Assembly (NCBI GenBank): GCA_028819945.1
Contig: JAPPKQ010000252.1
Location: 1 to 10,642, forward strand
Direction of reading: 5' to 3'
Source: a bacterium
Lineage (GTDB): Bacteria > Actinomycetota > Acidimicrobiia > Acidimicrobiales > CATQHL01
DNA: 10,642 nucleotides
A program made the translations under genes and the position numbers. Positions within the stretch are counted from its first letter, which is position 1, and the number at the start of each line of letters is the position of its first letter. This document shows positions 1-6,840 of this stretch, piece by piece. The notes beneath the pieces are model-generated. The model saw only the letters and a program-made list of their open reading frames with translations, had not been told where the DNA came from and did no database searches.

Positions 1-120
1 CCGCCGGGATTAGACGCACCGGTTGGTGATCTCGCCGAGGCCCTCGTCCCGGCGGCGCGGGCGGGCCGCGCCACTGGAGTCGCCGGAACGGATCATTCTG
101 AGACGGAGGTGCTTCTGTGA
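1..120 (+). CDS. C-terminal fragment of an upstream gene, family uncertain
   Basis: Reading from base 1, frame 1 stays open for 39 codons and ends at TGA 118-120. That stop overlaps the GTG start of the next gene in a four-base GTGA overlap, the usual sign of two real, translationally coupled genes. The visible tail contains APVGDLAEALVPAARAG followed by a Gly-rich turn and DHSETEVLL. This layout loosely resembles the C-terminal helical domain end of 3-hydroxyisobutyrate or tartronate-semialdehyde dehydrogenase-type beta-hydroxyacid dehydrogenases, where a helix is followed by G..DhSa...L. That family idea is weak, because only 39 residues are visible. Third-position GC is somewhat lower than in the following genes but still high. 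Confidence is mainly that the frame is coding, not in any function. Confidence 0.5.
   Translation, partial: PPGLDAPVGDLAEALVPAARAGRATGVAGTDHSETEVLL
105..109 (+). promoter_or_regulatory. Ribosome binding site fixing the GTG start of the SDR gene
   Basis: GGAGG lies seven bases before the GTG at 117. It decides in favour of this GTG over later in-frame starts. It lies inside the end of the preceding reading frame, consistent with coupled translation. Confidence 0.7.
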
Positions 121-1076
121 GCGACGAACATTTCCTGATCACCGGCGCCATGGGCTGCATCGGCGCCTGGGTGGTGCGCCACCTGTCGCAGGAGGGCGCC
201 GAGATGACGCTCTTCGACATCAGCACCGACGACAAGCGGCTGCGGCTCATCGTCGACGAGGCCGACCTGGCCGGCCCTCGCCGCATCCAGGGCGACCTCA
301 CGGTGACCGAGCAGGTGCTGGCCGCCGCCGAGGGAGCCACCCACATCATCCACCTGGGGGCGCTGCAGGTGCCGACCTGCCGGGCCAACCCGCCGCTGGG
401 CGCCGCAATCAACGTGGCCGGCACCGCCAACGTCTTCGAGGCGGCCCAGGCGCACGGAATCGACAATCTCGTCTACACCAGCAGTGTCGCCGTGTTCGGC
501 CATCCCGACCTGTACGACGCCGACGCCCTGCCCAACGACGCCCAGCGCCACCCGGCCACGCACTACGGCGTCTACAAGGTGGCCAACGAGGACACCGCCA
601 GGGTGTACTGGGAGGAGAACGGCACCCCCAGCGTGGGCCTGCGCCCGCACACCGTGTACGGACCGGGCCGCGACCAGGGGGTCACGTCGTACCCCTGCCA
701 GGCGCTGCTGGCCGCCGTGCGCGGCCTGCCGTACCACATCGAGTACGGGGGGTGGATGGACTTCCAGTACGCCTCCGACGTGGCGCGTATCGTGATCGCG
801 TCGGCGAGGGCGGAAGCCGGCGGCTGCGACGTCTACAACCTCCACGGCAGCGTGGCCACGGTCGCCTCCTTCGTCGAGGCCATCATCGGGACCACCGACT
901 TCGCGGGGATCACCTGTGGCACCGACCAACTGCCCTTCCCCCGCGGGCTCGACGACAGCGCCCTCGAGGCGCGCCTGGGCTCGGTGCCGCGCACACCCGT
1001 CGCCGAGGGCGTGGCACAGACCGCCGACTGGTTCCGCGCCGCCATCGCCGACGGCCGCCCCCTGCCCCCGGCCTAG
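117..1076 (+). CDS. NAD-dependent epimerase/dehydratase (extended SDR)
   Basis: A 319-residue cytoplasmic Rossmann protein of the extended short-chain dehydrogenase/reductase family, of normal length for it. The dinucleotide-binding motif TGAMGCIG is at residues 9-16. An acidic residue closing the second beta strand (Asp34 in TLFDIS) points to NAD rather than NADP. The catalytic set is visible as Ser122/Ser123 in YTSSVAVFG and Tyr150-x3-Lys154 in HYGVYK. A substrate-side segment RPHTVYGPGRD runs from residue 176. The start is GTG with a good GGAGG seven bases upstream, and it overlaps the preceding stop by four bases. Family members epimerise, dehydrate or oxidise nucleotide sugars, sugar acids or hydroxyacids. 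Nothing here shows which, although the neighbouring hydroxyacid genes make a sugar-acid or hydroxyacid substrate more attractive than cell-wall sugar synthesis. The family call is secure; the substrate is unknown. Confidence 0.9.
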   Translation: MSDEHFLITGAMGCIGAWVVRHLSQEGAEMTLFDISTDDKRLRLIVDEADLAGPRRIQGDLTVTEQVLAAAEGATHIIHLGALQVPTCRANPPLGAAINVAGTANVFEAAQAHGIDNLVYTSSVAVFGHPDLYDADALPNDAQRHPATHYGVYKVANEDTARVYWEENGTPSVGLRPHTVYGPGRDQGVTSYPCQALLAAVRGLPYHIEYGGWMDFQYASDVARIVIASARAEAGGCDVYNLHGSVATVASFVEAIIGTTDFAGITCGTDQLPFPRGLDDSALEARLGSVPRTPVAEGVAQTADWFRAAIADGRPLPPA

Positions 1077-1102
1077 CGACTCCCGCCTCCGACCAGCCGT
1101 TC

Positions 1103-1153
1103 CGTCATTCCAGCGGAGAGCCTGCCCCGGACTCGATCCGGGGGCGGAATCCG
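1103..1153 (+). repeat. Palindromic intergenic repeat, long variant
   Basis: This begins CCGTCATTCC, like the repeats at 4571 and 9272, but carries a longer middle. A seven-base perfect stem, CCCCGGA (1125-1131) with TCCGGGG (1137-1143), closes a CTCGA loop. An outer five-base stem pairs ATTCC (1107-1111) with GGAAT (1146-1150). It sits 26 bases after the stop of the SDR gene. It resembles the dispersed CGTCATTCC...GGAATCC repeats seen between genes in many bacterial genomes. It could act as a transcript-end stabiliser or weak terminator, but no U-tract follows, so it is not called a terminator. Confidence 0.7.
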
Positions 1154-1203
1154 GTTGTCGGCGAGTGGATCCGCTCTCGCAGCCGTCCCGGTGAACAGCG
1201 GAG

Positions 1204-1266
1204 ACCGCTGCGGCGGTGCAACTATGCTCAGGTTCGGGTCCGCACGAATCCTCGACGACCGGGAGG
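1204..1266 (+). promoter_or_regulatory. Possible promoter and operator region before the LarA-like gene
   Basis: This stretch is less GC-rich than its surroundings. An inverted repeat, ACCGC-TGCG-GCGGT (1204-1217), lies just before TATGCT (1223-1228), which fits a TAnnnT -10 hexamer. No convincing -35 box is visible. GGAGG at 1262-1266 is a clear ribosome binding site four bases before ATG 1271. The ribosome site is well supported. The -10 and the operator-like palindrome are inferences from pattern and position. Confidence 0.35.
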
Positions 1267-1270
1267 AATC

Positions 1271-2686
1271 ATGGCCAGATACTCGATTCCGTACGAGTCC
1301 CTCGATCCGCTCACGATCGGCGCCGCCGACGACGAGACCAAGGTGTACCGGGAGACTCTCGAACTGGAGATTCCCGACGAGAACCTGCTGGCCGCCATCT
1401 ATCCCGACGAGCCGGGTCCGGTGCCCAACGCCACCGAGGCGGCCCGGGCGGCCCTGGAGAGCCCGCACAGCGGGCCGCGCTTCAGCGAGCTCCTGGCCGG
1501 CGCCTCCAGCGTGGCGGTCGTCATCGACAACCAGTTCCGCCCCACGCCGGCCTCCAAGCTGCTGCCGCCGGTGTTCGACGCCATCGAGGCCGCCGGCATC
1601 ACCGACGCCAGGGTGGTGTGCGCCAACGGCAAGGTCTTCCCGATGTCCGACAGCGACATCTCCCAGAAGCTCGGCGACGAGAACCTGGCCCGCATGGAGC
1701 GCATGGGCATCGGCTTCTTCCAGAACGAGCCCCGCAACGCCGACAACTACAGCTTCGTGGGCGTCACCTCCCGGGGCACGCCCGTGTGGCTGCACAACGA
1801 GGTGGCCCGCTCGGAGGTCATCTTCACCATCGGCCACGCGCAGGCCAACCACTGGGGCGCCGGCGGCGGCGGCAAGCTGATTCTGCCCGGCGTGGTGTCC
1901 GATGAGACCGTCGAGTCCAACCACTGCGCCTTCGTCCCCTCGCCGCAGACCCACTACGGCGCCTACGCCGGGCCGATGCGCGCCGACATCGACGAGACCG
2001 CCACCATGTGCGGCCTGTCCGCCACGATGAACGTGCTGCTGGACACCCGGGGCAGGGTCATCGACTGCATCTACGGCGCCCATCCCGACGCCCACATCGA
2101 GGCCATCGACCGCTTCAACTCCATCTACGCCTACGACAATCCCGTCGCTGACGCCGGTCCGGCCGACATCGCCGTCTGCGGCGTCTTCGCCCCCACCGAC
2201 CACCTGTTCTTCCACACCGGCTGGGGCTGCATGTCCTCGGACCTGGTGGTGCGTGAGGGCGGCACGATCATCTACTGCTCGCCGTCTCCCGGGGTGTCCA
2301 CGGCGATCGGCGATTTCCCGGGTCTGGCGCTCATGGACCTCATGAAGCCCTACATGCCGGCCTCGCCGGAGAACTACCAGAAGGTGCTGCGCGACATCCA
2401 CGGCCGGAACATCCAGATGTGGGCCGGCTGCATCTGGGTGCCCATCTACGAGGTCATGACACGCAAGCACCTCACGATGGTCACCCTGGAGGAGAACCTG
2501 GAGATGGCCGCCGACATCGGCCTCGACGCCACCACCAGCCTCGACGAGGCCTTCGGGGCGGCCATGGGGCGCCACGGCCCCGACGCCAAGGTGATCGTGC
2601 TGCCGTTCGCCCGCTACCAGCTGCCCCGCAACGCCATCCGCATGCACTCCGAGGAGGTGCGGGTGCTCGAGCAGGTCCGCCTCTGA
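1271..2686 (+). CDS. LarA-like (DUF2088) racemase/epimerase homologue
   Basis: A 471-residue protein of the lactate racemase (LarA) superfamily, somewhat longer than the roughly 425-residue Lactobacillus enzyme. Established members use a nickel pincer nucleotide to racemise or epimerise 2-hydroxyacids. The N-terminal signature is seen as IDNQFRPTP (residues 85-93; usual form D.TRPTP). The central signature is NHWGAGGGGKLILPG followed by NH (His194, Lys202, His218). The Lys-to-His spacing of 16 matches LarA Lys184 (the cofactor-linked lysine) and His200. The segment that normally reads TGTHRP is here ANGKVFP (from 118), with Lys121 at or near the first catalytic histidine. ATG 1271 with GGAGG was chosen because the frame stays open upstream but there encodes only shadow sequence of the SDR gene. 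No larB, larC or larE cofactor genes are in the window. The substrate is probably a 2-hydroxyacid handled by the downstream oxidase; this is inference. Confidence 0.85.
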   Translation: MARYSIPYESLDPLTIGAADDETKVYRETLELEIPDENLLAAIYPDEPGPVPNATEAARAALESPHSGPRFSELLAGASSVAVVIDNQFRPTPASKLLPPVFDAIEAAGITDARVVCANGKVFPMSDSDISQKLGDENLARMERMGIGFFQNEPRNADNYSFVGVTSRGTPVWLHNEVARSEVIFTIGHAQANHWGAGGGGKLILPGVVSDETVESNHCAFVPSPQTHYGAYAGPMRADIDETATMCGLSATMNVLLDTRGRVIDCIYGAHPDAHIEAIDRFNSIYAYDNPVADAGPADIAVCGVFAPTDHLFFHTGWGCMSSDLVVREGGTIIYCSPSPGVSTAIGDFPGLALMDLMKPYMPASPENYQKVLRDIHGRNIQMWAGCIWVPIYEVMTRKHLTMVTLEENLEMAADIGLDATTSLDEAFGAAMGRHGPDAKVIVLPFARYQLPRNAIRMHSEEVRVLEQVRL

Positions 2687-2703
2687 ACCCTTCGGGCGCA
2701 TCG

Positions 2704-3024
2704 GTGACGGTGCGCGGTATCAGCGGGCGCGGGACGGCTGGGCCCGCCGAGCCGCCCACTGACGCCCGCGAGATCAAGGGCAAGACCACCGTCGTGGAGG
2801 TGCTGCGAATGTTCCCCGGCGGTGAGGCCGCCCAGTTGATGTCGCGCCTGAGCTGGCCCTGCGCCCACTGCGGCGGGGCGTTCCACGAGCCGCTGGCTGT
2901 CGCCGCCAAGCGCCACCGCAACTCCCCGCTGCTGGTGTTGGAGGCCTTCCGGGCGCTGTGCACCTCTGACGGACCCAGCGAGGAACTGATCCAGCAGGCG
3001 GCCGTCAAGTCCACGGACCGCTGA
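2704..3024 (+). CDS. Small DUF1858-like CxxC protein
   Basis: A reading frame of about 106 residues fills the gap between the LarA-like gene and the GlcD-like gene; its TGA overlaps the next ATG by one base (TGATG). Residues 28-38 (TTVVEVLRMFP), then WPCAHCGGAF with Cys53-x2-Cys56, then EPLAVAAKRH and a leucine-rich helix match the pattern of DUF1858. That is a small helical domain with a CxxC pair, often found with redox and hybrid-cluster proteins. The first 22 residues are Gly/Pro/Ala-rich and probably disordered. The start is uncertain: GTG 2704 is 17 bases after the preceding stop but has no good ribosome site; GTG 2710 or ATG 2809 (at Met36) would shorten it. A role in thiol redox, metal binding or electron transfer alongside the oxidase is possible but unproven. 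Confidence 0.65.
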   Translation: MTVRGISGRGTAGPAEPPTDAREIKGKTTVVEVLRMFPGGEAAQLMSRLSWPCAHCGGAFHEPLAVAAKRHRNSPLLVLEAFRALCTSDGPSEELIQQAAVKSTDR

Positions 3025-4529
3025 TGTCGCCGCTGCTGGCCGCCGCGGCGCGCCGCCTGGGGCGCCGGTCACCCCGACCCGAGCCTGCGGGGGAGCCCGA
3101 CGCCGCGCTCGTCGCCGAGCTCCGTGCGGCCATCGGCGCCGAGCGGGTGCGGGCCGACGCCGCCGCCCGCTACCTGGCCTCCCGCGACGCCTCCATCTAC
3201 AGCGAGGGCACTGCCGGGCCGTTGTGCTTCCCCGTCACCACCACCCAGGTCAGCGCCTGCGTGCGGATCGCCGCCGACCACGGCCGCGCCGTGGTGCCGC
3301 GGGGGGCGGGCACGGGACTCTCGGGCGGCGCCGCGCCACTGGGCCGGCCCGTGGTGCTGTCGCTCACCCGCATGAACGAGCTGCTGTCGGTGGACCTGGA
3401 CAACGGCGTGGCGTGGGTGCAGCCCGGCATGGTGAACCTGGAGTTGTCGCGGCGACTGGCCCCCTACGGGATGCACTACGCGCCCGATCCGTCGAGCCAG
3501 CAGGCCTGCACCATCGGCGGGAACGTGGCCACCAACTCCGGCGGGCCGCACTGCCTGGCCTACGGCGTGACCAGCGCCCACGTGGTGGCGCTGGAGGTGG
3601 TTCTGTCCGACGCCTCCGTCGTGACCCTCGGCGACCTGACGGCCGAGCCCGCCGGCTACGACCTGCGGGGGGCATTCGTGGGATCGGAGGGGATGTGCGG
3701 GATCACCACCGCCGCAGCGGTGCGCCTCACCCGCAACCCCGCCGCGGTACGCACGATGCTGATGGCCTACGACGACGTGTCGACCGGAGCCGCAACCGTC
3801 AGCGCCATCATCGCCGGAGGCATCGTTCCGGCCGCTCTGGAGATGCTGGATCGGCGCTGCATCAGCGCCGTCGAGGATTTCGCCAAGGCCGGTTACCCGC
3901 GAGACGCCGCCGCCGTGCTGCTCGTGGAGGTCGACGGGCCGGCGGGAGGGGTCGCGGCCTCCGCCGACCGGGTGGCCGAGATCGCCCGGGCCAACGGCGC
4001 GGTGAGCGTGCGGGTCGCCGCCGACGACGACGAGCGGGCGCGGCTCTGGAAGGGCCGCAAGAGCGCCTTCGGGGCCGTCGCCAACATCCTTCCCGACTAC
4101 TACCTGCATGACACCGTGGTGCCGCGCAGCCGCCTGGTGGAAGTGCTCGAGCAGGTCTACGAGATCGCCGACCGCTACGAGCTGACCGCGCTGAACGTGT
4201 TCCACGCCGGCGACGGCAACCTGCACCCCATCCTGGCCTTCGATGCTCGCGTCCCCGGCACCATGGAGCGCGTGCACGCCGCCGGCCGGGAGATCATCGA
4301 GGCCTCGCTGGCGGTGGGTGGGGCCCTCTCGGGCGAGCACGGCATCGGCGTGGAGAAGCGCGACTACATGGAGCGCATGTTCAGCGAGGCCGACCTGGAC
4401 CAGCAGAGCCGGCTGCGGGCCGCCTTCGACCCGCACTGCCGGCTGAACCCCGGCAAGGTGCTTCCCAGCGCCCACAGCTGCGCCGACATCGGCGCGCTGC
4501 GCGCCGCCGACGGGAAGCTCTGGGGCTGA
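3024..4529 (+). CDS. glcD: FAD-linked 2-hydroxyacid oxidase, GlcD-like subunit
   Basis: A 501-residue flavoprotein of the glycolate oxidase GlcD / D-lactate dehydrogenase (VAO/PCMH-type) family. The FAD-binding half shows PRGAGTGLSGGA (residues 92-103), IGGNVATNSGG (164-174) and GSEGMCGI (220-227). The C-terminal FAD-oxidase half shows FHAGDGNLHP (393-402), whose histidine lies at the active site in this family, and GALSGEHGIGVEK (433-445). Domain order and length are normal. It would oxidise a 2-hydroxyacid such as glycolate or D-lactate to the 2-oxoacid, passing electrons via FAD to the partner subunits. The ATG overlaps the stop of the small CxxC gene by one base, so the two are probably co-translated. 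The GlcE- and GlcF-like genes follow after a 125-base gap with a hairpin repeat. The D-lactate, glycolate and 2-hydroxyglutarate alternatives cannot be separated from sequence alone. Confidence 0.9.
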   Translation: MSPLLAAAARRLGRRSPRPEPAGEPDAALVAELRAAIGAERVRADAAARYLASRDASIYSEGTAGPLCFPVTTTQVSACVRIAADHGRAVVPRGAGTGLSGGAAPLGRPVVLSLTRMNELLSVDLDNGVAWVQPGMVNLELSRRLAPYGMHYAPDPSSQQACTIGGNVATNSGGPHCLAYGVTSAHVVALEVVLSDASVVTLGDLTAEPAGYDLRGAFVGSEGMCGITTAAAVRLTRNPAAVRTMLMAYDDVSTGAATVSAIIAGGIVPAALEMLDRRCISAVEDFAKAGYPRDAAAVLLVEVDGPAGGVAASADRVAEIARANGAVSVRVAADDDERARLWKGRKSAFGAVANILPDYYLHDTVVPRSRLVEVLEQVYEIADRYELTALNVFHAGDGNLHPILAFDARVPGTMERVHAAGREIIEASLAVGGALSGEHGIGVEKRDYMERMFSEADLDQQSRLRAAFDPHCRLNPGKVLPSAHSCADIGALRAADGKLWG

Positions 4530-4570
4530 GCGAGGTTCGGCGTGCGGCCTGGTTCTCCGCAACCCGTTCT

Positions 4571-4598
4571 CCGTCATTCCGGCGAAGGCCGGAATCCA
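4571..4598 (+). repeat. 28-base palindromic repeat, copy A
   Basis: It begins CCGTCATTCCGGCG and ends GGCCGGAATCCA. A perfect eight-base stem (ATTCCGGC 4576-4583 with GCCGGAAT 4588-4595) closes a GAAG loop. It is identical over all 28 bases to 9272-9299. It lies 41 bases after the GlcD-like stop and 57 bases before the GlcE-like start, splitting two subunits of one enzyme. Read in RNA it is a stable hairpin, but no U-tract follows, so it is not a classical terminator. Confidence 0.85.
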
Positions 4599-4654
4599 CG
4601 GCCGATCGGCTCCGGCCCGACCCGTCGTGCGGCGCTCAGCGCGCGCCCGGTGCA

Positions 4655-5614
4655 ATGACGTCGGCAAGCGACATCGACGCGGTCCTGGCCGGCTTCGCCG
4701 CCGACGTCGGACCCGAGGGCCCGGTGTCGGTGTGCGGCGGCGGTACCCGCCGACACGTGGGCGGCGAGGTGGCGCCCGTCACGCGGGAGTTGCGGGCGCC
4801 GGCGGGCATCGTGGCGTTCGAGCCGGCCGAGATGACGGTGCGGGTGCGCGCCGGCACCACCGTGGCGGAACTCCACGAGGCCCTGGCCGCCTCGGGCCAG
4901 CGCACCGCCCTGCCGGAGCGGCCCGGCGGCACCGTGGGCGGGGCGCTGATGGTCGGCGAGTCGGCGATCGCCCGGCTGGGGCTCGGGCCGGTGCGCGACG
5001 CTCTGCTGCAGGCCCGCTACGTGTGCGCCGACGGGCGGGTGGCCACCGGCGGCGCCGGCACGGTGAAGAACGTCAGCGGCTTCGACCTTTGCCGGCTGCT
5101 CGTGGGCTCGCTCGGCACCCTCGGCCTGCTCGGCGAGGCGCTGCTGCGCACCGTGCCGATCCCCGAGTCCGAGGCCTGGTTCCGCCTCGAGGCGGCGGAT
5201 CCCCGCCAGGTGTGGCAGCGCTGCCGCACCGCCAACTCGATCCTCTGGGACGGCTCCGCGACCTGGGTGCTGCTCAGCGGCTACGCCCCCGACACGGCCG
5301 ACGATCGGGCGATTCTCGGCCGTTTGGGCGACGTGGCCGACGCCGGCGGACCACCCGCGCTGCCGCCGCACCGCTGGTCGTGCACCCCGGCCGAGGCGGC
5401 CGCCTTCGCCGGCGGCAACGGGGCGGCGCCGAACGGTGCCAGCGCGGGCATCGACTTCGTGGCCGAGATCGGAGTCGGTGTGGTGCACGCCTCGGAGCCG
5501 CAACCGCCCCGACCCGCGGCACCGGGCGTCGCCGAGCTGAACCGGCGCATGAAGGAAACTTTCGATCCGACCGGCCGCCTCAACCCCGGCCGCGACCCGC
5601 TGCGGCGAAGCTGA
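4655..5614 (+). CDS. glcE: FAD-binding GlcE-like subunit of hydroxyacid oxidase
   Basis: A 319-residue protein with an N-terminal FAD-binding (PCMH/FAD_binding_4) domain and a short C-terminal region, which is the shape of GlcE. Visible elements are VSVCGGGTRRHVGG (residues 24-37, flavin phosphate loop), RPGGTVGGALMVGES (89-103), and GTVKNVSGFDLCRLLVGSLG (135-154), a close match to the second FAD loop of GlcE. The end, KETFDPTGRLNPGRDPL, is the usual closing motif. In known glycolate oxidase, GlcE works with GlcD and the iron-sulfur GlcF at the inner face of the membrane. ATG 4655 has no strong ribosome site just upstream. It is the first plausible in-frame start, and the protein begins at the normal distance from the flavin loop. 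The stop overlaps the next ATG by one base. Residues about 200-290 are Ala/Gly-rich and poorly conserved-looking. Confidence 0.88.
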   Translation: MTSASDIDAVLAGFAADVGPEGPVSVCGGGTRRHVGGEVAPVTRELRAPAGIVAFEPAEMTVRVRAGTTVAELHEALAASGQRTALPERPGGTVGGALMVGESAIARLGLGPVRDALLQARYVCADGRVATGGAGTVKNVSGFDLCRLLVGSLGTLGLLGEALLRTVPIPESEAWFRLEAADPRQVWQRCRTANSILWDGSATWVLLSGYAPDTADDRAILGRLGDVADAGGPPALPPHRWSCTPAEAAAFAGGNGAAPNGASAGIDFVAEIGVGVVHASEPQPPRPAAPGVAELNRRMKETFDPTGRLNPGRDPLRRS

Positions 5615-6789
5615 TGCACCTCGGCCTCGACGACGACGAACTCACCTCCTGCGTGGCGTGCGGCCTCTGCCTGCCGCACTGCCCGACGTTCGTGATCACC
5701 GGGCGCGACACCGAATCGCCACGGGGGCGCATCGCCCTCATGCGCGCGGTGCAGGACGAGGGGGCGCCGGTCACCGGTGAGGTGCTGCGGTCGATGGAGA
5801 CCTGCGTGCAGTGCCTCGGCTGCGAGACCGCCTGCCCCAGCGGTGTGCCCTTCGGGCACCTCATGGAGGGAACCCGGGCCGCGCTGGCAGCCGAGGGGCA
5901 CATCACACCGCGCTGGCAGCGCCTGGGGCTGAGGCTGCTGCGGCACCGCCGCCTGCTGCTGGCCGGCTCCACCCTGCTGGCGCTCGCCGGCCGGCTGCGG
6001 CTACTGCCCATGCGGCGGCTGGGCCTGCCGGCGCGCCTGCCGCTTCGCCGGGGCCGCCACCGCGCCTCGGGATCCGACGTCTGGCTCTTCACAGGCTGCG
6101 TCATGGACGCCTGGCAGCGCCACACCCATCTTGCCGTGCAACGCGTGCTCGAGGCCGCGGGGGTGGGTGTGACGCCCACCGCCGGGGCGGCGCCCTGCTG
6201 CGGCGCGCTGCACGCCCACGCCGGCCTGGCGCCCGACGCCGCCGCCATGGCCCGCCAGGTCATGGCCGCCCTGTCGGGCGACGACCGGCCCGTGCTCGTG
6301 GACTCCGCCGGTTGCGGGGCGGCGATGAAGCACTACGGGCGCCTGCTGGGCACTGCCGAGGCGCGGGATTTCTCGGCCCGGGTGTTCGACGTGCACGAGT
6401 GGCTGGCGGACCGGCTCGACGCGCTGCTGGACAGCCGCCCCGCCGCGCCGCTGGAGTTGACCGTGGCCGTGCAGGACCCGTGCCACCTGCGCCATGCGCA
6501 GCGCAGCCACGAGGCGGTGCCGGTGGTGCTTGGGCCGTTCGTGCGGGAGTTGGTGACCCTCGACGACGACGGCCTCTGCTGCGGCGCCGGCGGCGCCTAC
6601 TCGATGCTCGAGCCCGAGCTGGCGACAGCCATCCGCAGCCGCAAGACCGCGGCCGTGGAACGTTCGGGCGCGTCTGTGGTGGCCAGCGCCAACCCCGGTT
6701 GCTCCCTGCACTTGGCGGCGGCTGGTCTGGACGTACGCCACCCGCTGGAGTTGGTGGCACAGGCTCTGGACTCCGGTGGGGACGGCTGA
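5614..6789 (+). CDS. glcF: Iron-sulfur GlcF-like subunit of hydroxyacid oxidase
   Basis: A 391-residue protein with two 4Fe-4S motifs and two cysteine-rich CCG domains, the GlcF/heterodisulfide-reductase-D-like arrangement. The first cluster is Cys13-x2-Cys16-x2-Cys19-x3-Cys23-Pro; the second is Cys64-x2-Cys67-x2-Cys70-x3-Cys74-Pro. The first CCG domain has Cys162, Cys195-Cys196 and Cys234; the second has Cys290 (QDPCHLRHAQ), Cys322-Cys323 (LCCGAGGAY) and Cys363 (NPGCSLHL). All expected cysteines are present. It should carry electrons from the flavin subunits to the quinone pool. Residues 100-150 are Arg/Leu-rich and may help bind the membrane, but no clear transmembrane helix is present. The ATG overlaps the GlcE-like stop (TGATG). 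A lactate-utilisation or other CCG-protein partner role is the main alternative, but order and overlap favour GlcF. Confidence 0.92.
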   Translation: MHLGLDDDELTSCVACGLCLPHCPTFVITGRDTESPRGRIALMRAVQDEGAPVTGEVLRSMETCVQCLGCETACPSGVPFGHLMEGTRAALAAEGHITPRWQRLGLRLLRHRRLLLAGSTLLALAGRLRLLPMRRLGLPARLPLRRGRHRASGSDVWLFTGCVMDAWQRHTHLAVQRVLEAAGVGVTPTAGAAPCCGALHAHAGLAPDAAAMARQVMAALSGDDRPVLVDSAGCGAAMKHYGRLLGTAEARDFSARVFDVHEWLADRLDALLDSRPAAPLELTVAVQDPCHLRHAQRSHEAVPVVLGPFVRELVTLDDDGLCCGAGGAYSMLEPELATAIRSRKTAAVERSGASVVASANPGCSLHLAAAGLDVRHPLELVAQALDSGGDG

Positions 6790-6828
6790 GCGCCCCGCTG
6801 TGACAGTTGCGATGCGGACCCGGGGCCC

Positions 6829-6836
6829 GGGAAGGG
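6829..6836 (+). promoter_or_regulatory. Ribosome binding site for the molybdenum subunit
   Basis: GGGAAGGG lies four bases before GTG 6841 and supports that start. It directly follows CCCGGGGCCC (6819-6828), which could partly pair with the purine tract. Whether that pairing matters is unknown. Confidence 0.5.
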
Positions 6837-6840
6837 CGAC

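Noticed and set aside
23-1270. Long N-terminal extension of the LarA-like reading frame, or a fusion protein
   Set aside because: The frame is open upstream of ATG 1271, but that part is Arg/Pro-rich shadow sequence of the SDR gene and crosses a repeat. A strong GGAGG site marks ATG 1271 as the start.
1073-2701. Reverse-strand open frame of about 540 codons opposite the LarA-like gene
   Set aside because: It shows low-complexity His/Gly/Val composition without motifs, and the + strand encodes a clear LarA-family protein.
4530-4654. Intrinsic terminator after the GlcD-like gene
   Set aside because: A stable hairpin exists, but no T-run follows, and the next genes encode the expected partner subunits of the same enzyme, so read-through is more likely.
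3069-4667. Reverse-strand open frame of about 530 codons opposite the GlcD-like gene
   Set aside because: This is again a compositional shadow. The + strand has complete GlcD motifs, and this frame crosses the repeat in the gap.
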